From: Tipula vernalis
Taxonomy: Eukaryota; Arthropoda; Insecta; Diptera; Tipulidae
Assembly: GCA_958295665.1 (NCBI GenBank)
Contig: OY282560.1
Location: forward strand, 48,422,333-48,486,332
Direction: 5' to 3'
DNA: 64,000 bases
The stretch's first letter is position 1, and each line of letters opens with the position of its first letter. Positions 39,872 through 52,357 of the stretch are shown piece by piece. The notes under the pieces are model-generated. The model saw only the letters and a list, made by a program, of their open reading frames with translations, was not told the origin of the DNA and searched no databases. Position numbers and translations under genes: made by a program.

Positions 39872-42056
39872 ATCCAAAATCTGCTATTGTGCTTAGATTT
39901 CTGTTCTTGATACCTTTAATGACAGGTCTCGAGACCCTTAACTGCTGTACCAACGCGTGTTTAGATTCCATAATTATTTCCGTACATTTCATAGAAAATT
40001 CGATTTGATGAAAATCGCTTAACTATACATCAGACGATTCAAAGCTATAAAAATCCAAAATCTGCAATTGTGCTCCGATTGCTGTTCTTGATACCTCTAT
40101 TGAAAGGCCTCAGGACCTGTACATTTTTAGGCCAACGAGTATTTAGGTTCCTTGATTCCATTGAAAATCACCTTACTATACATCAGCCGATTCTGAGCAG
40201 TAAAAATCCAAAATCTGCAATTGTGCTTAGATTTCTGTTCTTGATACCTTTAATGACAGGTCTCGAGACCCTTAACTGCTATACCAACGCGTGTTTAGAT
40301 TCCATAATTATTTCCGTACGTTTCATAGAAAATTCGATTTGATGAAAATCACCTTATCATAGATCAGACGATTCAGAGCTATAAAAATCCCAAATCTGCA
40401 ATTGTGCTCCGATTGCTGTTCTTGATACCTCTATTGAAAGGCCTCAGGACCTGTACATTTTTAGGCCAACGAGTATTTAGGTTCCTTGATTCCATTGAAA
40501 ATCACCTTACTATACATCAGCCGATTCTGAGCAGTAAAAATCTAAAATCTGCAATTGTGCTTAGATTTCTGTTCTTGATACCTTTAATGACAGGTCTCGA
40601 GACCCTTAACTGCTGTACCAACGCGTGTTTTGATTCCATAATTATTTCCGTACATTTCATAGAAAATTCGATTTGATGAAAATCGCTTTACTATACATCA
40701 GACGATTCAAAGCTATAAAAATCCAAAATCTGCAATTGTGCTCCGATTGCTGTTCTTGATACCTCTATTGAAAGGCCTCAGGACCTGTACATTTTAAGGC
40801 CAACGAGTATTTAGGTTCCTTGATTCCATTGAAAATCACCTTACTATACATCAGCCGATTCTGAGCAGTAAAAATCCAAAATCTGCAATTGTGCTTAGAT
40901 TTCTGTTCTTGATACCTTTAATGACAGGTCTCGAGACCCTTAACTGCTATACCAACGCGTGTTTAGATTCCATAATTATTTCCGTACGTTTCATAGAAAA
41001 TTCGATTTGATGAAAATCACCTTATCATAGATCAGACGATTCAGAGCTATAAAAATCCAAAATCTGCAATTGTGCTCCGATTGCTGTTCTTGATACCTCT
41101 ATTGAAAGGCCTCAGGACCTGTACATTTTTAGGCCAACGAGTATTTAGGTTCCTTGATTCCATTGAAAATCACCTTACTATACATCAGCCGATTCTGAGC
41201 AGTAAAAATCCAAAATCTGCAATTGTGCTTAGATTTCTGTTCTTGATACCTTTAATGACAGGTCTCGAGACCCTTAACTGCTGCACCAACGCGTGTTTAG
41301 ATTCCATAATTATTTCCGTACATTTCATAGAAAATTCGATTTGATGAAAATCGCTTTACTATACATCAGACGATTCAAAGCTATAAAAATCCAAAATCTG
41401 CAATTGTGCTCCGATTGCTGTTCTTGATACCTCTATTGAAAGGCCTCAGGACCTGTACATTTTTAGGCCAACGAGTGTTTAGGTTCCTTGATTCCATTGA
41501 AAATCACCTTACTATACATCAGCCGATTCTGAGCAGTAAAAATCCAAAATCTGCAATTGTGCTTAGATTTCTGTTCTTGATACCTTTAATGACAGGTCTC
41601 GAGACCCTTAACTGCTATACCAACGCGTGTTTAGATTCCATAATTATTTCCGTACGTTTCATAGAAAATTCGATTTGATGAAAATCACCTTATCATAGAG
41701 CAGACGATTCAGAGCTATAAAAATCCAAAATCTGCAATTGTGCTCCGATTGCTGTTCTTGATACCTCTATTGAAAGGCCTCAGGACCTGTACATTTTTAG
41801 GCCAACGAGTATTTAGGTTCCTTGATTCCATTGAAAATCACCTTACTATACATCAGCCGATTCTGAGCAGTAAAAATCCAAAATCTGCAATTGTGCTTAG
41901 ATTTCTGTTCTTGATACCTTTAATGACAGGTCTCGAGACCCTTAACTGCTATACCAACGCGTGTTTAGATTCCATAATTATTTCCGTACATTTCATAGAA
42001 AATTCGATTTGATGAAAATCACCTTACTATAGATCAGACGATTCAGAGCTATAAAA

Positions 42057-45000
42057 ATCCAAAATCTGCAATTGTGCTCCGATTGCTGTTCTTGATACCT
42101 CTATTGAAAGGCCTCAGGACCTGTACATTTTTAGGCCAACGAGTATTTAGGTTCCTTGATTCCATTGAAAATCACCTTACTATACATCAGCCGATTCTGA
42201 GCAGTAAAAATCCAAAATCTGCAATTGTGCTTAGATTTCTGTTCTTGATACCTTTAATGACAGGTCTCGAGACCCTTAACTGCTATACCAACGCGTGTTT
42301 AGATTCCATAATTATTTCCGTACGTTTCATAGAAAATTCGATTTGATGAAAATCACCTTATCATAGATCAGACGATTCAGAGCTATAAAAATCCAAAATC
42401 TGCAATTGTGCTCCGATTGCTGTTCTTGATACCTCTATTGAAAGGCCTCAGGACCTGTACATTTTTAGGCCAACGAGTATTTAGGTTCCTTGATTCCATT
42501 GAAAATCACCTTACTATACATCAGCCGATTCTGAGCAGTAAAAATCCAAAATCTGCAATTGTGCTTAGATTTCTGTTCTTGATACCTTTAATGACAGGTC
42601 TCGAGACCCTTAACTGCTATACCAACGCGTGTTTAGATTCCATAATTATTTCCGTACATTTCATAGAAAATTCGATTTGATGAAAATCGCTTTACTATAC
42701 ATCAGACGATTCAAAGCTATAAAAATCCAAAATCTGCAATTGTGCTCCGATTGCTGTTCTTGATACCTCTATTGAAAGGCCTCAGGACCTGTACATTTTT
42801 AGGCCAACGAGTATTTAGGTTCCTTGATTCCATTGAAAATCACCTTACTATACATCAGCCGATTCTGAGCAGTAAAAATCCAAAATCTGCAATTGTGCTT
42901 AGATTTCTGTTCTTGATACCTTTAATGACAGGTCTCGAGACCCTTAACTGCTATACCAACGCGTGTTTAGATTCCATAATTATTTCCGTACGTTTCATAG
43001 AAAATTCGATTTGATGAAAATCACCTTATCATAGATCAGACGATTCAGAGCTATAAAAATCCAAAATCTGCAATTGTGCTCCGATTGCTGTTCTTGATAC
43101 CTCTATTGAAAGGCCTCAGGACCTGTACATTTTTAGGCCAACGAGTATTTAGGTTCCTTGATTCCATTGAAAATCACCTTACTATACATCAGCCGATTCT
43201 GAGCAGTAAAAATCCAAAATCTGCAATTGTGCTTAGATTTCTGTTCTTGATACCTTTAATGACAGGTCTCGAGACCCTTAACTGCTATACCAACGCGTGT
43301 TTAGATTCCATAATTATTTCCGTACATTTCATAGAAAATTCGATTTGATGAAAATCGCTTTACTATACATCAGACGATTCAAAGCTATAAAAATCCAAAA
43401 TCTGCAATTGTGCTCCGATTGCTGTTCTTGATACCTCTATTGAAAGGCCTCAGGACCTGTACATTTTTAGGCCAACGAGTATTTAGGTTCCTTGATTCCA
43501 TTGAAAATCACCTTACTATACATCAGCCGATTCTGAGCAGTAAAAATCCAAAATCTGCAATTGTGCTTAGATTTCTGTTCTTGATACCTTTAATGACAGG
43601 TCTCGAGACCCTTAACTGCTATACCAACGCGTGTTTAGATTCCATAATTATTTCCGTACATTTCATAGAAAATTCGATTTGATGAAAATCACCTTACTAT
43701 ACATCAGACGATTCAGAGCTATAAAAATTCAAAATTTGCAATTGTTTTCCGATTGCTGTTCTTGATACCTCTATTGAAAGGCCTCAGGACCTGTACATTT
43801 TTAGGCCAACGAGTATTTAGGTTCCTTGATTCCATTGAAAATCACCTTACTATACATCAGCCGATTCTGAGCAGTAAAAATCCAAAATCTGCAATTGTGC
43901 TTAGATTTCTGTTCTTGATACCTTTAATGACAGGTCTCGAGACCCTTAACTGCTATACCAACGCGTGTTTAGATTCCATAATTATTTCCGTACGTTTCAT
44001 AGAAAATTCGATTTGATGAAAATCACCTTATCATAGATCAGACGATTCAGAGCTATAAAAATCCAAAATCTGCAATTGTGCTCCGATTGCTGTTCTTGAT
44101 ACCTCTATTGAAAGGCCTCAGGACCTGTACATTTTTAGGCCAACGAGTATTTAGGTTCCTTGATTCCATTGAAAATCACCTTACTATACATCAGCCGATT
44201 CTGAGCAGTAAAAATCCAAAATCTGCAATTGTGCTTAGATTTCTGTTCTTGATACCTTTAATGACAGGTCTCGAGACCCTTAACTGCTATACCAACGCGT
44301 GTTTAGATTCCATAATTATTTCCGTACATTTCATAGAAAATTCGATTTGATGAAAATCGCTTTACTATACATCAGACGATTCAAAGCTATAAAAATCCAA
44401 AATCTGCAATTGTGCTCCGATTGCTGTTCTTGATACCTCTATTGAAAGGCCTCAGGACCTGTACATTTTTAGGCCAACGAGTATTTAGGTTCCTTGATTC
44501 CATTGAAAATCACCTTACTATACATCAGCCGATTCTGAGCAGTAAAAATCCAAAATCTGCAATTGTGCTTAGATTTCTGTTCTTGATACCTTTAATGACA
44601 GGTCTCGAGACCCTTAACTGCTATATTAACGCGTGTTTAGATTCCATAATTATTTCCGTACGTTTCATAGAAAATTCGATTTGATGAAAATCACCTTATC
44701 ATAGATCAGACGATTCAGAGCTATAAAAATCCAAAATCTGCAATTGTGCTCCGATTGCTGTTCTTGATACCTCTATTGAAAGGCCTCAGGACCTGTACAT
44801 TTTTAGGCCAACGAGTATTTAGGTTCCTTGATTCCATTGAAAATCACCTTACTATACATCAGCCGATTCTGAGCAGTAAAAATCCAAAATCTGCAATTGT
44901 GCTTAGATTTCTGTTCTTGATACCTTTAATGACAGGTCTCGAGACCCTTAACTGCTATACCAACGCGTGTTTAGATTCCATAATTATTTCCGTACGTTTC

Positions 45001-45765
45001 ATAGAAAATTCGATTTGATGAAAATCACCTTATCATAGATCAGACGATTCAGAGCTATAAAAATCCAAAATCTGCAATTGTGCTCCGATTGCTGTTCTTG
45101 ATACCTCTATTGAAAGGCCTCAGGACCTGTACATTTTTAGGCCAACGAGTATTTAGGTTCCTTGATTCCATTGAAAATCACCTTACTATACATCAGCCGA
45201 TTCTGAGCAGTAAAAATCCAAAATCTGCAATTGTGCTTAGATTTCTGTTCTTGATACCTTTAATGACAGGTCTCGAGACCCTTAACTGCTATACCAACGC
45301 GTGTTTAGATTCCATAATTATTTCCGTACATTTCATAGAAAATTCGATTTGATGAAAATCGCTTTACTATACATCAGACGATTCAGAGCTATAAAAATTC
45401 AAAATTTGCAATTGTTTTCCGATTGCTGTTCTTGATACCTCTATTGAAAGGCCTCAGGACCTGTACATTTTTAGGCCAACGAGTATTTAGGTTCCTTGAT
45501 TCCATTGAAAATCACCTTACTATACATCAGCCGATTCTGAGCAGTAAAAATCCAAAATCTGCAATTGTGCTTAGATTTCTGTTCTTGATACCTTTAATGA
45601 CAGGTCTCGAGACCCTTAACTGCTGTACCAACGCGTGTTTAGATTCCATAATTATTTCCGTACGTTTCATAGAAAATTCGATTTGATGAAAATCGCCTTA
45701 CGACGATTCAGAGCTATAAAAATCCAAAATCTGCAATTGTGCTCCAATTGCTGTTCTTGATACCT
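42057..45765 (+). repeat. 3.7-kb segment, left copy of a segmental duplication
   Basis: About eleven dimers, including ATTCAAAATTTG A variants at 43727 and 45397, a B with CTATATTAACG near 44625 and a B with a 9-bp deletion near 45697. They recur in order 5,299 bp to the right. The offset equals 16 dimers minus 45 bp, the sum of the 9-bp and 36-bp deletions lying between the copies. Confidence 0.88.
45550..45721 (+). repeat. B monomer with 9-bp deletion
   Basis: CGCCTTACGACGATTC replaces CGCCTTACTATAGATCAGACGATTC at about 45697, giving a 172-bp B. The same deletion occurs in the B ending at 51020, as part of the 5,299-bp-offset duplication. Confidence 0.9.
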
Positions 45766-45838
45766 TCTTGAGTATTTAGGTTCCTTGATTCCATTGAAAA
45801 TCACCTTACTATACATCAGCCGATTCTGAGCAGTAAAA
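45722..45838 (+). repeat. Truncated A monomer, 117 bp, with internal 36-bp loss
   Basis: GATACCT is followed directly by TCTTGAGTATTTAGG, so the AAAGGCCTC to GGCCAAC part of A is gone. The junction carries TCTT not expected from either side. TCTTG lies about 10 bases upstream in GTTCTTGATACC, so the extra bases may be templated by slippage. The right duplicate at 51021 keeps a full A, which dates this loss after the duplication (or the copy was repaired). Confidence 0.9.
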
Positions 45839-47355
45839 ATCCAAAATCTGCAATTGTGCTTAGATTTCTGTTCTTGATACCTTTAATGACAGGTCTCGAG
45901 ACCCTTAACTGCTATACCAACGCGTGTTTAGATTCCATAATTATTTCCGTACATTTCATAGAAAATTCGATTTGATGAAAATCGCTTTACTATACATCAG
46001 ACGATTCAAAGCTATAAAAATCCAAAATCTGCAATTGTGCTCCGATTGCTGTTCTTGATACCTCTATTGAAAGGCCTCAGGACCTGTACATTTTTAGGCC
46101 AACGAGTATTTAGGTTCCTTGATTCCATTGAAAATCACCTTACTATACATCAGCCGATTCTGAGCAGTAAAAATCCAAAATCTGCAATTGTGCTTAGATT
46201 TCTGTTCTTGATACCTTTAATGACAGGTCTCGAGACCCTTAACTGCTATACCAACGCGTGTTTAGATTCCATAATTATTTCCGTACATTTCATAGAAAAT
46301 TCGATTTGATGAAAATCGCCTTACTATACATCAGACGATTCAAAGCTATAAAAATCCAAAATCTGCAATTGTGCTCCGATTGCTGTTCTTGATACCTCTA
46401 TTGAAAGGCCTCAGGACCTGTACATTTTTAGGCCAACGAGTATTTAGGTTCCTTGATTCCATTGAAAATCACCTTACTATACATCAGCCGATTCTGAGCA
46501 GTAAAAATCCAAAATCTGCAATTGTGCTTAGATTTCTGTTCTTGATACCTTTAATGACAGGTCTCGAGACCCTTAAATGCTGTACCAACGCGTGTTTAGA
46601 TTCCATAATTATTTCCGTACGTTTCATAGAAAATTCGATTTGATGAAAATCGCCTTACTATACATCAGACGATTCAAAGCTATAAAAATCCAAAATCTGC
46701 AATTGTGCTCCGATTGCTGTTCTTGATACCTCTATTGAAAGGCCTCAGGACCTGTACATTTTTAGGCCAACGAGTATTTAGGTTCCTTGATTCCATTGAA
46801 AATCACCTTACTATACATCAGCCGATTCTGAGCAGTAAAAATCCAAAATCTGCAATTGTGCTTAGATTTCTGTTCTTGATACCTTTAATGACAGGTCTCG
46901 AGACCCTTAACTGCTGTACCAACGCGTGTTTAGATTCCATAATTATTTCCGTACATTTCATAGAAAATTCGATTTGATGAAAATCACCTTACTATAGATC
47001 AGACGATTCAGAGCTATAAAAATCCAAAATCTGCAATTGTGCTCCGATTGCTGTTCTTGATACCTCTATTGAAAGGCCTCAGGACCTGTACATTTTTAGG
47101 CCAACGAGTATTTAGGTTCCTTGATTCCATTGAAAATCACCTTACTATACATCAGCCGATTCTGAGCAGTAAAAATCCAAAATCTGCAATTGTGCTTAGA
47201 TTTCTGTTCTTGATACCTTTAATGACAGGTCTCGAGACCCTTAACTGCTGTACCAACGCGTGTTTAGATTCCATAATTATTTCCGTACATTTCATAGAAA
47301 ATTCGATTTGATGAAAATCGCTTTACTATACATCAGACGATTCAAAGCTATAAAA

Positions 47356-50300
47356 ATCCAAAATCTGCAATTGTGCTCCGATTGCTGTTCTTGATACCTC
47401 TATTGAAAGGCCTCAGGACCTGTACATTTTTAGGCCAACGAGTATTTAGGTTCCTTGATTCCATTGAAAATCACCTTACTATACATCAGCCGATTCTGAG
47501 CAGTAAAAATCCAAAATCTGCAATTGTGCTTAGATTTCTGTTCTTGATACCTTTAATGACAGGTCTCGAGACCCTTAACTGCTATACCAACGCGTGTTTA
47601 GATTCCATAATTATTTCCGTACGTTTCATAGAAAATTCGATTTGATGAAAATCACCTTATCATAGATCAGACGATTCAGAGCTATAAAAATCAAAAATCT
47701 GCAATTGTGCTCCGATTTCTGTTCTTGATACCTCTATTGAAAGGCCTCAGGACCTGTACATTTTTAGGCCAACGAGTATTTAGGTTCCTTGATTCCATTG
47801 AAAATCACCTTACTATACATCAGCCGATTCTGAGCAGTAAAAATCCAAAATCTGCAATTGTGCTTAGATTTCTGTTCTTGATACCTTTAATGACAGGTCT
47901 CGAGACCCTTAACTGCTATACCAACGCGTGTTTAGATTCCATAATTATTTCCGTACATTTCATAGAAAATTCGATTTGATGAAAATCGCTTTACTATACA
48001 TCAGACGATTCAAAGCTATAAAAATCCAAAATCTGCAATTGTGCTCCGATTGCTGTTCTTGATACCTCTATTGAAAGGCCTCAGGACCTGTACATTTTTA
48101 GGCCAACGAGTATTTAGGTTCCTTGATTCCATTGAAAATCACCTTACTATACATCAGCCGATTCTGAGCAGTAAAAATCCAAAATCTGCAATTGTGCTTA
48201 GATTTCTGTTCTTGATACCTTTAATGACAGGTCTCGAGACCCTTAACTGCTATACCAACGCGTGTTTAGATTCCATAATTATTTCCGTACGTTTCATAGA
48301 AAATTCGATTTGATGAAAATCACCTTATCATAGATCAGACGATTCAGAGCTATAAAAATCCAAAATCTGCAATTGTGCTCCGATTGCTGTTCTTGATACC
48401 TCTATTGAAAGGCCTCAGGACCTGTACATTTTTAGGCCAACGAGTATTTAGGTTCCTTGATTCCATTGAAAATCACCTTACTATACATCAGCCGATTCTG
48501 AGCAGTAAAAATCCAAAATCTGCAATTGTGCTTAGATTTCTGTTCTTGATACCTTTAATGACAGGTCTCGAGACCCTTAACTGCTATACCAACGCGTGTT
48601 TAGATTCCATAATTATTTCCGTACATTTCATAGAAAATTCGATTTGATGAAAATCGCTTTACTATACATCAGACGATTCAAAGCTATAAAAATCCAAAAT
48701 CTGCAATTGTGCTCCGATTGCTGTTCTTGATACCTCTATTGAAAGGCCTCAGGACCTGTACATTTTTAGGCCAACGAGTATTTAGGTTCCTTGATTCCAT
48801 TGAAAATCACCTTACTATACATCAGCCGATTCTGAGCAGTAAAAATCCAAAATCTGCAATTGTGCTTAGATTTCTGTTCTTGATACCTTTAATGACAGGT
48901 CTCGAGACCCTTAACTGCTATACCAACGCGTGTTTAGATTCCATAATTATTTCCGTACATTTCATAGAAAATTCGATTTGATGAAAATCACCTTACTATA
49001 CATCAGACGATTCAGAGCTATAAAAATTCAAAATTTGCAATTGTTTTCCGATTGCTGTTCTTGATACCTCTATTGAAAGGCCTCAGGACCTGTACATTTT
49101 TAGGCCAACGAGTATTTAGGTTCCTTGATTCCATTGAAAATCACCTTACTATACATCAGCCGATTCTGAGCAGTAAAAATCCAAAATCTGCAATTGTGCT
49201 TAGATTTCTGTTCTTGATACCTTTAATGACAGGTCTCGAGACCCTTAACTGCTATACCAACGCGTGTTTAGATTCCATAATTATTTCCGTACGTTTCATA
49301 GAAAATTCGATTTGATGAAAATCACCTTATCATAGATCAGACGATTCAGAGCTATAAAAATCCAAAATCTGCAATTGTGCTCCGATTGCTGTTCTTGATA
49401 CCTCTATTGAAAGGCCTCAGGACCTGTACATTTTTAGGCCAACGAGTATTTAGGTTCCTTGATTCCATTGAAAATCACCTTACTATACATCAGCCGATTC
49501 TGAGCAGTAAAAATCCAAAATCTGCAATTGTGCTTAGATTTCTGTTCTTGATACCTTTAATGACAGGTCTCGAGACCCTTAACTGCTATACCAACGCGTG
49601 TTTAGATTCCATAATTATTTCCGTACATTTCATAGAAAATTCGATTTGATGAAAATCGCTTTACTATACATCAGACGATTCAAAGCTATAAAAATCCAAA
49701 ATCTGCAATTGTGCTCCGATTGCTGTTCTTGATACCTCTATTGAAAGGCCTCAGGACCTGTACATTTTTAGGCCAACGAGTATTTAGGTTCCTTGATTCC
49801 ATTGAAAATCACCTTACTATACATCAGCCGATTCTGAGCAGTAAAAATCCAAAATCTGCAATTGTGCTTAGATTTCTGTTCTTGATACCTTTAATGACAG
49901 GTCTCGAGACCCTTAACTGCTATATTAACGCGTGTTTAGATTCCATAATTATTTCCGTACGTTTCATAGAAAATTCGATTTGATGAAAATCACCTTATCA
50001 TAGATCAGACGATTCAGAGCTATAAAAATCCAAAATCTGCAATTGTGCTCCGATTGCTGTTCTTGATACCTCTATTGAAAGGCCTCAGGACCTGTACATT
50101 TTTAGGCCAACGAGTATTTAGGTTCCTTGATTCCATTGAAAATCACCTTACTATACATCAGCCGATTCTGAGCAGTAAAAATCCAAAATCTGCAATTGTG
50201 CTTAGATTTCTGTTCTTGATACCTTTAATGACAGGTCTCGAGACCCTTAACTGCTATACCAACGCGTGTTTAGATTCCATAATTATTTCCGTACGTTTCA

Positions 50301-51060
50301 TAGAAAATTCGATTTGATGAAAATCACCTTATCATAGATCAGACGATTCAGAGCTATAAAAATCCAAAATCTGCAATTGTGCTCCGATTGCTGTTCTTGA
50401 TACCTCTATTGAAAGGCCTCAGGACCTGTACATTTTTAGGCCAACGAGTATTTAGGTTCCTTGATTCCATTGAAAATCACCTTACTATACATCAGCCGAT
50501 TCTGAGCAGTAAAAATCCAAAATCTGCAATTGTGCTTAGATTTCTGTTCTTGATACCTTTAATGACAGGTCTCGAGACCCTTAACTGCTATACCAACGCG
50601 TGTTTAGATTCCATAATTATTTCCGTACATTTCATAGAAAATTCGATTTGATGAAAATCGCTTTACTATACATCAGACGATTCAGAGCTATAAAAATTCA
50701 AAATTTGCAATTGTTTTCCGATTGCTGTTCTTGATACCTCTATTGAAAGGCCTCAGGACCTGTACATTTTTAGGCCAACGAGTATTTAGGTTCCTTGATT
50801 CCATTGAAAATCACCTTACTATACATCAGCCGATTCTGAGCAGTAAAAATCCAAAATCTGCAATTGTGCTTAGATTTCTGTTCTTGATACCTTTAATGAC
50901 AGGTCTCGAGACCCTTAACTGCTGTACCAACGCGTGTTTAGATTCCATAATTATTTCCGTACGTTTCATAGAAAATTCGATTTGATGAAAATCGCCTTAC
51001 GACGATTCAGAGCTATAAAAATCCAAAATCTGCAATTGTGCTCCAATTGCTGTTCTTGAT
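47356..51060 (+). repeat. 3.7-kb segment, right copy of a segmental duplication
   Basis: It matches 42057-45765 dimer for dimer, including the A variants at 49026 and 50696, CTATATTAACG near 49924 and the 9-bp B deletion near 50996. Private changes in this copy include ATCAAAAATCTG and CTCCGATTTCTG near 47690-47720. Homology continues into CTCCAATTGC at 51040, a variant shared with 45741. Confidence 0.88.
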
Positions 51061-52022
51061 ACCTCTATTGAAAGGCCTCAGGACCTGTACATTTTTAGGC
51101 CAACGAGTATTTAGGTTCCTTGATTCCATTGAAAATCACCTTACTATACATCAGCCGATTCTGAGCAGTAAAAATCCAAAATCTGCAATTGTGCTTAGAT
51201 TTCTGTTCTTGATACCTTTAATGACAGGTCTCGAGACCCTTAACTGCTGTACCAACGCGTGTTTAGATTCCATAATTATTTCCGTACATTTCATAGAAAA
51301 TTCGATTTGATGAAAATCGCCTTACTATAGATCAGACGATTCAGAGCTATAAAAATCCAAAATCTGCAATTGTGCTCCGATTGCTGTTCTTGATACCTCT
51401 ATTGAAAGGCCTCAGGACCTGTACATTTTTAGGCCAACGAGTATTTAGGTTCCTTGATTCCATTGAAAATCACCTTACTACACATCAGCCGATTCTGAGC
51501 AGTAAAAATCTAAAATCTGCAATTGTGCTTAGATTTCTGTTCTTGATACCTTTAATGACAGGTCTCGAAACCCTTAACTGCTGTACCAACGCGTGTTTAG
51601 ATTCCATAATTATTTCCGTACATTTCATAGAAAATTCGATTTGATGAAAATCACCTTATCATAGATCAGACGATTCAGAGCTATAAAAATCCAAAATCTG
51701 CAATTGTGCTCCGATTGCTGTTCTTGATACCTCTATTGAAAGGCCTCAGGACCTGTACATTTTTAGGCCAACGAGTATTTAGGTTCCTTGATTCCATTGA
51801 AAATCACCTTACTATACATCAGCCGATTCTGAGCAGTAAAAATCCAAAATCTGCAATTGTGCTTAGATTTCTGTTCTTGATACCTTTAATGACAGGTCTC
51901 GAGACCCTTAACTGCTATACCAACGCGTGTTTAGATTCCATAATTATTTCCGTACATTTCATAGAAAATTCGATTTGATGAAAATCGCTTTACTATACAT
52001 CAGACGATTCAAAGCTATAAAA

Positions 52023-52175
52023 ATCCAAAATCTGCAATTGTGCTCCGATTGCTGTTCTTGATACCTCTATTGAAAGGCCTCAGGACCTGTACATTTTTAG
52101 GCCAACGAGTATTTAGGTTCCTTGATTCCATTGAAAATCACCTTACTATACATCAGCCGATTCTGAGCAGTAAAA
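52023..52175 (+). repeat. Representative A monomer, 153 bp
   Basis: A begins with ATCCAAAATCTGCAATTGTG, followed by CTCCGATTGCTGTTC, TACCTCTATTGAAAGGCCTC, TAGGCCAACGAG and TTCCTTGATTCC, and ends CCGATTCTGAGCAGTAAAA. It is about 40% GC by hand count. The first 22 bases and the tail (CACCTTACTATA onward) match B closely, so A and B descend from one ancestral monomer. A lacks a segment of net 37 bp present in B after GATTCC, but has about 9 bp extra elsewhere, giving the 28-bp length difference. The StuI-type hexamer AGGCCT marks most A copies. Confidence 0.95.
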
Positions 52176-52356
52176 ATCCAAAATCTGCAATTGTGCTTAG
52201 ATTTCTGTTCTTGATACCTTTAATGACAGGTCTCGAGACCCTTAACTGCTATACCAACGCGTGTTTAGATTCCATAATTATTTCCGTACGTTTCATAGAA
52301 AATTCGATTTGATGAAAATCACCTTATCATAGATCAGACGATTCAGAGCTATAAAA
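52176..52356 (+). repeat. Representative B monomer, 181 bp
   Basis: B opens with the same 22 bases as A, then diverges: CTTAGATTTCTGTTC, TTTAATGACAGGTCTCGAG, CAACGCGTG and an AT-rich segment (ATAATTATTTCCGTAC) absent from A. It ends GATTCAGAGCTATAAAA. It is about 35% GC by hand count. Landmarks are the palindrome around CTCGAG, the ACGCGT hexamer, a small inverted repeat near the 3' end and the TATAAAAA junction with the next A. Main variable sites are AACGGCTG / AACTGCTG / AACTGCTATA, CCAACG / CCAGCG, and TACATTT / TACGTTT. Confidence 0.95.
52229..52240. other. 12-bp palindrome GGTCTCGAGACC in B (representative)
   Basis: A perfect palindrome present in nearly every B, about every 334 bp. 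It could form a short cruciform or bind a dimeric protein; neither is shown. Exceptions include GGTTTCGAGACC (near 3336, 4003 and 6283), GGTCTCAAGACC (near 25384) and GGTCTCGAAACC (near 51562). Confidence 0.9.
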
Positions 52357-52357
52357 A
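52350..52357 (+). promoter_or_regulatory. TATAAAAA motif at B/A junction (representative)
   Basis: Nearly every B ends GCTATAAAA and the next A starts with A, giving a perfect match to the eukaryotic TATA-box consensus about once per 334 bp. A ends in CAGTAAAA and lacks it. I see no clear initiator 25-30 bases downstream, so this may be chance in AT-rich DNA. It is recorded as a possible satellite transcription start only. Confidence 0.3.

Noticed and set aside
52110..52130. Pol III internal promoter (B box), suggested by GGTTCCTTGATTCC
   Set aside because: It departs from the GGTTCGANTCC consensus at key positions, and no A box or T-run terminator is placed sensibly.
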